From Pyrenochaeta sp. MPI-SDFR-AT-0127 (lineage: Eukaryota > Ascomycota > Dothideomycetes > Pleosporales > Cucurbitariaceae): a DNA stretch of 64,000 nucleotides. Within the stretch, counting starts at the first letter, position 1; the number at the start of each line of letters is the position of its first letter. The stretch lies in the NCBI GenBank assembly GCA_020747015.1, contig JAGTJM010000086.1, positions 55,205 to 119,204 of the forward strand. Direction: 5' to 3'. The position numbers and the translations under genes are program-made. Shown here piece by piece: positions 44,235-55,429 of the stretch. The notes beneath the pieces are model-generated. The model made no database searches. It worked only from the letters and a program-made list of their open reading frames with translations, and was not told where the DNA came from.

Positions 44235-44735
44235 CTTGTTGTCGTCGGCGATCAAAGCTCTGGTAAATCATCACTTCTGGAGAGTTTAACTAGTTAACAT
44301 TCCTTTCCCTCAAAATTTGGAGCTATGTACGCGCTACGCAACCCAGATAACTTCACGCCGTGAAGTTGAATCCCGAGTCGATATCACTATTATACCTAGT
44401 CCCCACGCATCTGACAACCACAAAAAACATCTAACCAAATATCATCCGAAGATTCTATCTGCCGAGAATTTTCGCGCTCAATTTCCTGGGATCTTGAAAG
44501 AGGTGAGGCTGATAATAAGCCTACTTGCTACATTAACACTGATTATCAAAACAGGCAAATAGCCGAATGGGGATCCGAACGGACATTTCCTCGCGTGAAG
44601 GGACGATTTTCAGTGAGGACATTCTGAAAATTGAGATATGCGGCCCCGATGAGGACTACTTAACGGTCATCGATGTGCCGGGCATATTTCGTAACCCGAC
44701 CGAGGGAGTAACGACCAAAGACGATATCCAGCTTG
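44235..44735 (+). pseudogene. Dynamin-family GTPase domain, fragment
   Basis: The G1 P-loop GDQSSGKSS is at 44247-44273 inside LVVVGDQSSGKSSLLESLTS. Four extra bases (TAAC, 44294-44297) then shift the frame; after them the family sequence resumes with IPFPQNLELCTRYATQIT, IIPSPHASDNHKKHL and LSAENFRAQFPGILKE. A 52-nt intron with proper signals (44503-44554) precedes ANSRMGIRTDIS, DILKIEICGPDEDYLTVI and the G3 motif DVPGIF (44672-44689). After TEGVTTKDDIQLV the similarity stops abruptly at about 44735; G4, the middle domain and the effector domain are absent. Fungal dynamin-like proteins of this Mx-like type have unclear roles, some suspected in defence. Confidence 0.72.
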
Positions 44736-44915
44736 TCCAAAAGCCCAATACCCACACCGCACTGCTTCATAACATCGCACACTGGCGGAGGGCAAAGATG
44801 GGAAGTCTATATTCTGGCTGAGCGGCATGGCAGGCACGGGAAAGTCAACCATCGCGCGCACTGCTGCTCAGTTGTTTGCCCAAGCTGGTCAGCTAAGGGC
44901 AAGCTTAGAACCCAA
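44736..44915 (+). pseudogene. NACHT NTPase P-loop fragment
   Basis: Immediately after the dynamin part, HTALLHNIAHW is the linker found before fungal NACHT domains. A frameshift follows, and the next frame gives GKDGKSIFWLSGMAGTGKST (Walker A at 44824-44850) and IARTAAQLFAQAGQLRAS. The fragment then runs into unrelated sequence. NACHT NLRs act in fungal incompatibility; this one lacks Walker B, sensor motifs and repeats. Confidence 0.68.
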
Positions 44916-45282
44916 ATTCAGGGCTGTGGTTTCCTCCAAATGTGCAATTTGTGCCGTCAAATGTGCCCAGTTCCACTTTTACTATCAGCTAAAGAACATC
45001 GGGACGCAAACAAAACCAGAATGGAATAGCAAGAGCGCCATTTCTGAAAACCCGATGACTTATACCCTCTTCTTTTCTCAATGGGGTTGATGCATCATGA
45101 TATTGTGCACCGCGGGTACGGTTGCCTGTCCGGAAGCTGTTGCGCCAAGATAAATCAAGGGCAGTGATGATCTTAGTGGGCATGTTATAGCAGCTCAGCA
45201 GTTTGGAAGTCGTCTCGCGACTGTCGAAACAATTGATTAAGGCGAAATGAGGAGCAACCAGCCACGGCTGCATCAACGTCAA
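44916..45282. other. Unassigned junction sequence
   Basis: Sequence between the NACHT fragment and the Est1-like remnant; open frames here are continuations without family similarity. Confidence 0.4.
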
Positions 45283-46466
45283 TCAACCGCCTTGCCCGTT
45301 CGGTGGAGTGCACCCCCAACTACTAAGGGCATAATCCTGGTAGGAGCTGAACAAAAGCGGGCTTGCTATGTTTGCGCCGTTGGCGTAACCATTTTGGTTA
45401 CCTTGTTGGTTCCCGCTGAAATGAGCTCCATAGGCCGAGCCCCAGTTAGACTGACTGGCACCAGAATTACCCTAAGCCGCACCGCTCCCAAGACCGCCAC
45501 TGATTGGCCGTGGAGCCCGTGTTGTGTTTGACGTAATATCTGAGTTTAGTAGCGAGTTTCCAGAATCTCCTCGCACATGACCTGACATCCTAGGGCCTAT
45601 CCCATTTCTCGGCGACATACGAAGGTCGGCGCCTAGGCCGTTACCATTCAGCATGGATAGGGATGATAGGCCGGGCGTACCATTTTGCTGGCGATTCCAG
45701 ATGGAATTATAGTTCCACTGACCATCGGGAAGTGAAGGTAAGGGTACCGGTTGGCGAATGGAAGACGTAGAAGCGGTCCGACCCATTGTGGTTAAGAGCA
45801 TTGTTGAGCCTGCAGCAGGAGACAATGGCTTGTAGTTTTGAACAGAGTTTACCGGATCGCTGATTGAAAACGGCGCAGGAGCGAAGGTGTTATCATTCAC
45901 GACAGCAGTGCCATCGAACGTCTGCTCAGGTGGGGTGGGCGGAATGTTCTCGTCTTCCTCCACTAATGGGCCCAGTCCATCAATGTCTCCAACAAGGTCA
46001 TCTACCATACGATGCATAGCATTATCCTTAGCCATTGTGGTTGATGCAGAATCCGAGGCCGCAGCCACACCGAAAGACTTTTGGTCATCTGGTATTGGCT
46101 TCTCTGAAGGGAACAATGGCAGGTCGACCGTCTGCGGACGAAGCATAGGAGACCCGTCGGAACTATTGTTTGGACTCGCAAGAAGTTCTGACCGGAGACC
46201 CTCTTCGCGATAGATGAAGCGGGAGCCATCCAAATCCAATGGGGCCTCTGCATTCTGTGTCAGGAGAAGGCCGTCGATGAGTAGGTCTTTGACCCGCATC
46301 AGCATCTCAACGTTGGGATGGTTTCGCTCCAGGTCAGTCCATTTTTGCTTCACAGTGTCCCCAATGTACCAGACCTTCATCGTGTCCGGGGAGATCAACG
46401 GCTGGAACCCAATAGTATCCGTATCCTCTTCGAGCATGTAACTCTCTTGAATAGCACTTTGGCCAT
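45283..46466 (-). pseudogene. Est1-like protein, C-terminal remnant
   Basis: Minus strand, 321 open codons from 46437, then TAG (45474-45472), then about 62 further codons in the same frame to TGA at 45285-45283. The first block, EDTDTIGFQPLISPDT then VWYIGDTVKQKWTDLERNHP and MLMRVKDLLIDGLL, resembles the end of the EST1/SMG7-type DNA/RNA-binding domain of fungal proteins; the rest is low-complexity Ser/Pro/Asn/Gly-rich sequence as in those C-termini. Composition and bias continue past the TAG (NSGASQSNWGSAYGAHFSG), indicating a nonsense change in a once longer frame. The N-terminal 14-3-3-like and helical repeats are missing because the sequence is cut at about 46466. Family assignment is moderate. 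Confidence 0.5.
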
Positions 46467-47820
46467 GTCAACTCTCGCACATCTCGGTGCTCAGCTTGAA
46501 GTTACTTTGAGTGGACACAAGGTACCTTCGCCAGAAGCAGAGAAAGAAGACTGGTTTGTTGAGAAATTGGGGCTTCCTTATACTGCGAAGACCTGGAATG
46601 AAATATACAATCTCTTGGATCGCCCTTGGTTTCGACGCCTTTGGGTGATGCAAGAGATTGGGCCGGCCAACCGTCTTGCCATCCTGCAATGCGGAAACGA
46701 CGTAATCCCATGGTCAATTTTTCGACGTGCCGTTACATGTCTTTACAGTAAAAACAGTTTACCGCGAGATGGTCTGCGGAACTTGGCACTGGAATGCGTG
46801 CGACTCGCTGAGGATCACCGGGGTAAGACGCTCATGTTGCTGTTGGAGCATTCCCGGCTTCAACTCTGCTCCGACCCTAAAGACAAGCTTTACGGGCTAT
46901 TGGGAATGGTACCGGCAAGGCTCGCCGAGCAGATCCATCCCAATTACTCTCCAGATGTGGGTGTTGAGGAGACATACAAGACATCGTTCCTCGCCCATAT
47001 TAATCACGTCCGGCGCTGGGAGCTGTTTTCTTGCGAGTTAGCCTACCGGAAGATTGGTGGCCCAACATGGGTTCCTGACTGGACCGCATCAGTTCCCACT
47101 GGAATGTGGGGATCGAGACAGCAGCTCAGTTCTGGGCACTCCCGGATGCATTTCACATACCATCAACCACATATTCTGGATGTCACTGGTTTGCAGTACG
47201 CCACTGTGCGCACAGTAAGCGATCCAGTTGTATCCCGCTTGCCTGGAAAGGATCTCAAAACAGTCCGATCATGGGAGCCGAAAGATCTGTATGACCGCGG
47301 GTATGTAACTGGGGATAGTCTCCTGGACGCTTACGCCATAACCCTCCTCCAAAACAGAACACGGGACCGATGGCCAAGGAATATATATCTGCCTGCGCTG
47401 GAAGCCTGGAAGTCACAAAATCAGACTCCTGCATTGTTTGGTGAGCTCGTAAAGTCCACTCGGCCAGATGATCAGTTTGACAGTTCGTTCTCCTTGATGA
47501 ACCGTGCTTATAACTGCGTTCTTGGACGCGCATATGTAACGACAGATGAAGGTTACATCGGACTGGTACCGACTGGCACAAAATCAGGTAGGACCTTTAC
47601 CAGCAATCCCATCATTCAGGTCCCTGATGCAATTAGGTTCTCGCAGATCCCAATGGCTTCGTCCCTTGAGCCTCTGACCGACTGCCTCAGCTCCTCTTTT
47701 CGTGTCCATTATCAAACCGCTGGATTGGTTTTTGATCGCTTCCAAATCCTTCTCCAAAGTATGGCCAAAACTACTTCGTCGGTCTTACTCGTTGAATGCG
47801 TGTTAATGATGGTAGACTAG
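46465..47820 (+). pseudogene. HET protein lacking its N-terminal HET core
   Basis: From Met 46465 a 451-residue frame carries the second half of a HET-family protein: RPWFRRLWVMQEIGPANRLA, the CG...IPWSIFRRAV block, LQLCSDPKDKLYGLLGMVP, IHPNYSPDVGVEETYKTSF, WELFSCELAYRKIGGPTWVPDW and VLGRAYVTTDEGYIGLVPTG. The diagnostic start of the domain (YxWG...ICINQ) is absent. The open frame runs further left to 46318, but that part is antisense to the Est1-like remnant and not HET-like. At the 3' end the usual GDxVxVxxGxxxPFVLR tail is replaced by unrelated residues (TSNPIIQVPDAIRFSQ), suggesting a frameshift or rearrangement. Still open, so it could be translated, but it cannot form a full HET domain. 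Confidence 0.7.
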
Positions 47821-49090
47821 TCTGAAGGTCTGCGGATGATACAACTTGAGGGCTGTTGGGATCAATATGGTTGAAGATAAGACAAGCGGGCCGTAGGCTG
47901 TGACTTGTGCATGCTTCACAAGCCAGGAGACTGATTCGGCTTTCGTGTAGCCATCAAATCTCAAGATGATCAAGCATGAAGATGGAAGACATCTATCGCC
48001 ATTCAACATGTAAATTTCCCTTCATCCGTCACATCTTCTTCTTTCAACCAAATGACCACCTGCCTTTCTAGGTTCTACGTGCTTTTTCGATCCCCGATCC
48101 GTAGCATCTCCAGGTCGGTCAACGTTGTTTCTGTCACCCCTGACACGTTATACTATGATAGATGTCTTTTCCGGGGATGCGACATTTTCTCATCGGACTC
48201 TTCTCCCGAAACCCCGAAGCCCCGGAGCCAGAGATTGGCCACGAATCATGTTCCGCAGACAGCTTTTTAACACCTAGCATCATAGGTACAGTACCAGGTC
48301 ACTATTCCCGGCAAACACTAAATACCGAAGTCCTCGGGACAGTTATGGCAGCTGTGACTGACTGCTCGGATGGCGGTGGAATGCACAACATCGAACGCAC
48401 ATGCATTTATCCAATGCCAAAAGCTCTTATGTGGCGTACTATGCTTCCGATTCAGCCAAGGAAGCTGTGTGGCGTCTGGGGAATTCCGATTGGCGCATCC
48501 AATGCTATAAGATTGCTCGTCTTACCTCTATCTTTCAGCTTGCATTTAGCGAGCCATGGAGTTAAATGGCGTCCAATAGATGTTCTCGTCTTACTAGACA
48601 GCGGGATTCAGGAGCCTGCCAAAACCGAAACTGCCCTGCGTGCTGCAACAAGAATTTAGAGTTCTAATAAGCGAATCCGGCGATTCAGGGCTTTGGATCC
48701 TCACAGAGCCCACTCAACTTCCGGAAAATTGCTTTCTACTTTAGTGGCGTTAATGACTTGCCCTGATTGTACTACTCACCACGCACAATGGACCCGAGCT
48801 GAGGGATGAAAATTGAGGCGTTGCATCCCGGACTCGATTGCGTGCATTATTCATATGTACGGCGTATTCCCAAACCTAGCACCTGGGCATTAGTTGCGGG
48901 GTCGATCCGGGAGGATGGAAGACTCGCACCGCTTCCCCCGAACAAAGCGAGTCATTCTAGAGTTGTGGCCCGCCCGCTCGTGCAATAGAGTTCGAGCCAC
49001 CCTGTATTGCGTTACGTAGCCGCCATTCATCGTGATTTTTTGCATGTGATAGACGATGAAATATCTCCTTTTCTACTTCAGCCGCGCGCA
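47821..49090. other. No clear gene; shares a repeat with 55.27 kb
   Basis: A 165-codon frame at 48162-48659 is not recognised. Bases about 48440-48482 (ATGCTTCCGATTCAGCCAAG...) are close to 55269-55311; in a second frame both read YASDSAK..VWR.GN, so they may derive from one protein family. The rest is unassigned. Confidence 0.4.
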
Positions 49091-49444
49091 TGGCTTACTG
49101 ACAGGAACCCAATCGGCCAGCCACAGCGCCACAGTGGGAGGCATTAGATTTGATCCTCGCACCACAGTGATGGACGGATTGGTGTGGTAGTTGACGACTT
49201 TTGTGTATAAGAGCAGGGCTGCGGAGCCTCTGGGCTCGGCCGTGGAGATACCGGGCATAGCTGAGAGTGTCGAGCGTACCGGAAGCAGGGCTCCCAGTAG
49301 TACGCTTACTATTAGTATAACGTGAACCACCACCGAAATGCGCACCCCACGAAATACGCACTTTGTTAGGGTTTGCAACTTTGCACGCAAATAACTCAAC
49401 ACTACAACAAGCTATTGTAGTGTATAGTAGCTTAAACCAATCCT

Positions 49445-50815
49445 CTATATCTACTGTGTCTTTCTTGCATGTGCGCTTATTGTGTCCTGCCTCGCCACAC
49501 CTCTTGCAGCGCCGAATACCCCCTTTACTAGCACCTGCTCGGACCTTCTCCTTAAGCCTCTCTGCCTCAAATTGTGTCTCAACGTCCCTTTCAGCAATTA
49601 ATTCCTCTGCCTCTGCTCTTGATAGGGTCCCTCCCTTCTGAATCCGCTTCCTTTTTCTTTGTTTACGCACAGATGCAGCTTTGTTGGCCCTCAGAAGGCC
49701 TACCACTCGAGCCGCTACAGTAGCAACGCCTGTGAATGCAGTATAATCATCTCTGCGTCCTTTTTGAACTGATTAAGGGCTTCAATAATAGAAGCAGGGG
49801 AGGAGCTCTTGTGCCGTTGAATCCGATCGCGAATAAGTGTTGATTGAGCCTCCATATCAAGGCCGTTGCTTGGTGTTTTAGGTTGCCATTCAACAGGCCC
49901 TAGTACAGGTGGTGTTGGCGTGCGAGGCTTCACTTCAAGCTTCGACAACACAACCTCTGGGCTGTGTGGGGCTAAGCCAGTTGCTCGGAAGCTCGATATG
50001 ATATTCTCCTTTGAAAACGAGCCTTCAATGACCTCCTTGAAGGAAGCTAAGAACGCCTTCTTGTCAATATAGTCGATGTGGCTGTTTGCCAAGTCTCTGA
50101 TCTCTCTCCCGTATGCCCGCTTCAACGGCGCAAAACACCCCACATCAAGCGGCTAAAGGATATGCGACGAGTGTGGAGGCATGCAGAGGGTAAAAATCTT
50201 GCTCTCCTCGCTGAGATCCTAGAAGGCAAGCGACTTATCGCTCTCGTGGCCGTCAATAATAAGCAGCCGATGGCTACCCACTGTACGGGCCTCTGTATGC
50301 TGGATAAAGTGCTGTAGCCGGGCTAAATCAAGCTCGTCTGTTATCCAAAAACCGTTGTCACTGACACCAATATGCCAGTCTTTGAGTATATCGTGATACC
50401 AGGACTGGTCGTGGTTCTTTGCTTTCAGGATGAAGGGCGGGATTACCCAGCTCTTCGCGTTGACTCTTGCGATCAATGTAACCCACTCACGATTACCAGG
50501 TTAAACGCCTATGGGCCGATTACGTCTCTCTGAAGCAGTAACTACCTTAACGCTTCCTGTAGCGCCCATCGTGAAGCCAGTCTTGTCAAAGTTATAGGTA
50601 TCTTCATCTAGGATGCCGTACTTTGCCTTCACGTCCTGTACAAGGCCGAACTAGGGGCTAATAACCTCTGGATCGCTGTACAGGTCTCTCTGGCGATCGC
50701 GCTGTCGAGTCAATCGAGACTTAAGCTCAGGCTTGCGACGGATGAAGTTGGTAGCCCAGTTTTCGCCAACCTGGCCGCCACCGCGTGCAGCAAGCAGCTG
50801 ATTAGCCATTTCACG
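49445..50815 (-). mobile_element. Pogo/Fot1-like transposase, lightly RIP-mutated
   Basis: One minus-strand reading frame with a handful of stops covers most of a Fot1-type transposase: EMANQLLAARGGGQVGENW, KYGILDEDTYNFDKTGFTMG, GNREWVTLIARVNAKSWVIP, HRLLIIDGHESDKS (DDE block), IFTLCMPPHSSHIL*PLDVG, YGREIRDLANSHIDYIDKKA, FRATGLAPHSPEVVLSKL and a C-terminal zinc knuckle CKRCGEAGHNKRTC (about 49510-49470). Stops occur in ISP*F, GV*PGNR, AF*DLSEE and IL*PLDVG, each at a Trp or Gln position of the family, the RIP signature. The N-terminal HTH is not clear and I could not pair terminal inverted repeats, so boundaries are those of the coding relic. Confidence 0.82.
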
Positions 50816-51754
50816 CAGGTAATTTTATCCTATGGCGTTGACAATCGGTACAACCCTCTAGCGTTGCTGAGTAACGCTGCCGTACAACTTTGCGGTATTT
50901 CTGCGTCACAGAAGGGCGGGACATGATGGTGCGTAGTAATTGGACTTTGTGCCGTCATGAAGTGTCCGGCTGTAATGCAATATGTGGACGGGGAACAGCT
51001 TCCTCCCGTCCCTCTGGCACCTAAATGAGAGTGCCCGAATGAGAGTGCTTAGTGGGCTGAGTTAGGCTCCAGCTAGACTAGCCATTAATCCGTTGTCGGG
51101 TTTCTCTGCAATGCCAACCGCCCAGTTTATAACGGCTTCAACAGTTTCAGCTTTACTATTAGTATATTAAGGAGCAGATACCACAGTATTAGCACTACAC
51201 ATTTTGGACTATAAAGATATTTTAGAATATTTAAACGAGATTGCAATCCTTAGCAAATATGGAGGGTTATAAGCTAGGATGCTGCTGATAAATTGCATAA
51301 CCCTAATTTCCTTTCCTTAATATCTCTAGATTAAGTAAGATGAATAATAAACCCTTCTATGCTCTTTTTAAAAGAATTCGTGAATTCGCAAAGCAGCACT
51401 GGAAACGCTACTAGAAATGCGCCGAGCATTAAATAAGGTTCTTTAGTGTGTTGGAAACACACTAGGTGCGCCGCCTAAGATTGCTTTTTACGTCTAGTAA
51501 ATGCATGTGCATGAGATGTTGTGGCGTCCGAACTATATCGAAGCCGTTGATCACAAGCCTTATTGCGGCGCTTATTCTCTATCACAAACGCCATGGCTAT
51601 TGTACATAGCTTGGAAGAAATCTGACTCCTCTACCAGCCATAATTAGCGAATGGGTGCTGGACCCGGAAGCTGGACTCTACTATAAAATTCCCAACCATA
51701 AAACCGCCGACATCTAACTATTAATTTACACCAGGAACGTCTGCCCGCGATCTC
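50816..51754. other. Unassigned, AT-rich in part
   Basis: Left side probably contains the 5' end of the pogo-like element; AAATGAGAGTGCCCGAATGA near 51026-51045 is an internal direct duplication of GAATGAGAGTGC type that could be a subterminal repeat. From 51150 to 51700 nothing is recognised. Confidence 0.4.
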
Positions 51755-52560
51755 TAGCTTCTATTTCCTCGCCCCCCTAATGAAAGCCGTAGCAGAGCCG
51801 TCTTATCAGCGTGACGGCGTCCTTTATCCTCGCCACTCTCTTCGTCGCTGCGCGCCTTATTAGCCGCCTCGGAATCGTCAAGTACCGCGGTTGGGACGAT
51901 TACGCCTATTCTAGTAGCATGGGTGAGTAGGGACCACTTATAGCCGAGACCAGGGTATAGCCGAGATTCTGACTGAGACTGATATGTTCTCCCAGATCCT
52001 CGCCTTAGGCATGTCCTTCGCTGTCGGAATTGGATATCCAAAGGCCTAGGGCGTTATTATGACAGCATCCCCGCCGCCTGGCGGACCTCGATGCTGGTGG
52101 CCGAGTATGCAGCTATAGTTCTCTATAACCCTGCGGTGATGGCCGCTAAGAGTCCATCCTACTCCTTTACCTCGAATTGCGCGACACCCGTAGAAGTTCC
52201 TTCGCATTAGCTCCTACCTGACTCTTACTGTTGTCAGTATCGGCGGTGTTGTACTCACCCTCGTTACTGCCTTCCAGTGCCGTCCCGTAAGGCCGTATAT
52301 AATCTCGCTATTAAGAACCCCAGCTGTACCTCTATCGAGAGTATCTATCTAGCCTCGGCGCCTGTCAACATCGCCACCGACCTCGCCATCCTCATCCTGC
52401 CTATACCCGTGCTGACGACGCTGTCCCTGCCGCTGCGGTAAAAAGTATCCTGATACTGACTTTTCTGCTGGGCGTCATCTTTGTCACCGTTATCGACGTC
52501 GCCCGGATATACTATATGTAGCTGGCAGCAAACGAGCTCCACGAGCAGGCTAGACCAAGT
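51755..52560 (+). pseudogene. Fungal rhodopsin-fold (PTH11-like) receptor pseudogene
   Basis: Plus-strand pieces in shifting frames give VTASFILATLFVAARLISRL, GIVKYRGWDDYAYS, MFSQILALGMSFAVGIGYPK, LTLTVVSIGGVVLTLVTAFQ with CRP, then CTSIESIYLASAPVNIATDL, AILILPIPVLTTLSLPLR and a last helix near 52460. These are consecutive blocks of Rhodopsin_fung integral membrane proteins (helix 1, GxDDY loop, Cys-rich loop, LPIPVL). Multiple frameshifts and stops; GC remains moderate, so decay here includes indels as well as point mutation. Confidence 0.68.
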
Positions 52561-52974
52561 TTACTAAAGTTTGGAGTTCTCCTATAATACTAGTATGGTG
52601 CTTATGTGGTCTGCCGTCGAGATAATATGGTATCGTCTGTGCCTGTGTCCCACCCTGAAACCGTTGCTAAAGCTGTTTATCCCGAATATAGATGTATTGT
52701 GTTCCAGTAGCCCCGACCGCGAATTGGCGCTGTTATCTTCTTGCAAGGGGCTTCTCTCCTTTACGCAATTATTGTGGCTCCTTCGTCGGTTATAATCAGT
52801 AACGGGTTCAGCACGGCAGAGTTGGTGTCTGAACCAGGATACGCTACCCGAATACCAAGAGCCGCAGATGTGTATGAACTTTCTGACCGCGCCGGCATGA
52901 GCCTGCGATGGTTCTGCAATTAGGACGAGCGCCTTACAGGATACTAAATATTCTGTTCATTTTATATCACAAAT

Positions 52975-54230
52975 ATGGAACGGCCTAAGTGCATGCTTAA
53001 CCTAAGGGACTTAGAGACCGTCAAATACTGTACCTTAGTCGCTATCCTCCTCTTTCTAATGGGAGTAACTGGCGCATGCTCTTTTCCCTTAATGGTACGA
53101 TCTCTATCGTAGTAAATAAGGCCAGGGCGTAGGTCTCTCGTCAGCTAATTACGGTGCCATATGGTCGGCCCCCTGCTTGGTATTGGGTCCTAAGCCACGT
53201 CGGGATTAAAGCTACGTTTATTACCGCCTTGGGGTAGTCTGCATTAGAACGCTTATTTTTGGCATCTGGAGCCCTGCATTCCTATTCCGGCTTTATTATT
53301 TCCACCCTTATCGTCGGCGTTGGTCTATCCCTCTTAGATTAGTTCGTACGTTTTTCTTACGCTCTGCGGAACCCCCAAACGCTGAAACTGGTTACTCTTG
53401 GGTAGGCCGTTGGTATACGGGTGCGATATTAAGCTTTATGCTCTCGCACAAACTCTTCTTTGCGCACGTGATTAGTACTCAAAGCTTAATTACTATCTAG
53501 TGGGCGTACCTAGGTATCGCTCTTTTTACCGTTTTACTCGGTTTCCTCGTCTACTACACTCCTCTTCCCGAAATAACGGATTCGGAGCTATAAAGCCGAG
53601 ACGAAAGACTACGGATAGATCCTTTATAAAGATACTTTAGCAAACTTCCTATTATCTTACATTATTAGCTATAGCCATCCTGTCGACGTCCTGTTCCGCC
53701 GCTGCATTGGTATACGTCCGAACCTTTATTAGTAACCTCCTATTTAGTATCGCTACTAGCACCTACACCTCTTTAAACCTTAACATATTAGATTTAAATA
53801 TTATTCTAACTACTATATACGTCGTTAGCCATTTCATCGTTACGTTCTTATGCTTTCTTATCCCCCTACGCGTCCTTTTACTCTTCGCATACACTTGCGG
53901 TATTACATTCTCCGCGCTAATCATGCGGCTCGAATGGCTCTCTGTTAATAGAGCCTAAGCTATAACGCTTGTCTTGTCCGTTTTTATAGGACCTATCCCT
54001 AATTTGTGTATTGCGATCGGACTGCGCGGCCTAGGTAGGCGGACTAAACTTGCTGCTTGCCTATTCGAGAGCAGTGCAGGCTTTTAGAGCATGCATTTTC
54101 CCCTTTATCGCGTTAGTAGTGCAACGGGCACATAATAATTCCGCCTAATATTTATTCTGTGTTATCATTGCTCTCTTCGTTTCCGGGACCGTTTTCCCAC
54201 TCTACGTTAACCTAGTCAGGCCCGCGCGAC
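52975..54230 (+). pseudogene. FucP-type MFS sugar transporter pseudogene
   Basis: Starts with MERPKC then LRDLETVKYCTLVAILLFLM and GVTGA; after a one-base shift SLNGTISIVVNKA. Further right: GFIISTLIVGVGLSLLD, LSFMLSHKLFFAHVISTQSL, ITI*WAYLGIALFTVLLGFL (Gln to stop), VYYTPLPEITDSEL, the long membrane frame at 53707-53958, and GPIPNLCIAIGLRGLGRRTK with LAACLFESS. This is the order of fungal fucose/glucose-permease-like (GluP/FucP) 12-helix transporters. Several stops sit at Trp/Gln positions. About 400 residues are represented, so the gene decayed in place rather than being truncated. Confidence 0.7.
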
Positions 54231-55429
54231 CGCTGGTTGACCTCCAATCTGGCGGACGGTTATGAACTATATCCAGCAGCACTAGTCGTACCAGGAAGTC
54301 TAGCTGTTGGTCTAGGAGCCTAGTACTTACGCTTAGACTGTAGATTGGATGGCAACGCAGTGCGGGTGGCTAGTGCAGAAGCCTCAAGATTGATTGATGA
54401 TGATGTTGATGATGGCGATAGATTCCTGTTAGCTGTGCAAGGCTGAAGGCCCTATGTAGTGTTGGAATCCGTCAGAAACTACTGCCGGAGTGGTTGCAAC
54501 AATTGCTGCATCATGTAAAGGAAGTATGACGTCTGTCCACGTACGACGATTGCGTACACGAATCTAGTGCAAGGGCATCACTCTGTCTATATATCGATAG
54601 TCAGATACACTCGTCAATTGCAGGTTGAAGCATCAAATGGACATCTCATTCTGCTCTTCCATAACCACTTCCAACATGTAGCCCTACTTCCAGCTAAAAC
54701 TACTTAATTACATAACTTGTATTGTCACGGCACCACCTTGCAAGATGGCTAGGTGAGATTTGTCCCCACAACCAAAAGCCTCAGCTGTCGAACTGCGAGG
54801 AGCGAACCCCCGGCTCCGCCGATGCCTTGCATGCCCCGCAAATCAGACCCGGCGCAATGGATCCAGTGCTCCGGCCACTCGGTCACCGTTCCCCGCAAAT
54901 TTGAGAGCTTATCTCTGGCAGTGAATAAACTCACCGCACCATTGGCCCAGGTGCAGCAGAAGCCTGCAATTTCTACCATCTTGTGTCTAGCCCTTCATTA
55001 TCCTCTTTTGCGTGCACTTGCAATACCAGCACTGGAATTGAGGCTTTCCCGTATAGATTTACAGCTGTAAGCACAGAGTGCCCCATCGGCGATCCTGGAG
55101 CCCTGGCTTCAAGGTCAGGGCCCATTACAGGGCTCTCTCATGAGCTGGTTGCTAGCGCGCCAGTGCGTTTTTATACAAATCTACCATGTTCTATACAATT
55201 TTGTCGGTGCGGTGGCTTACAGTACCGTTAGCAACCCTCATGAAAGAGAGAATCGAGTGGCGTACGGCTATGCTTCCGATTCGGCCAAGAAAGTTGTGTG
55301 GCGTATGGGGAACCCGCACAATCCAAACATTATCTGGCACAACATTTCCCTAGTGCGCTTTATTGTCTATATCTATCGCAATACATCGCTAGCCCTTTAA
55401 AAGCCAACTTTTACGTTCTTCATAGCGTA
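54231..55429. other. No clear gene
   Basis: Plus-strand frames at 54753-55231 are Ser/Pro/Cys-rich but unrecognised. Contains the partner (55269-55311) of the short repeat seen at 48440-48482. Confidence 0.4.

Noticed and set aside
46318..46464. First 49 codons of the 500-codon HET frame as a genuine N-terminus
   Set aside because: They are antisense to the Est1-like remnant and do not resemble the HET N-terminus; the Met at 46465 is a better limit.
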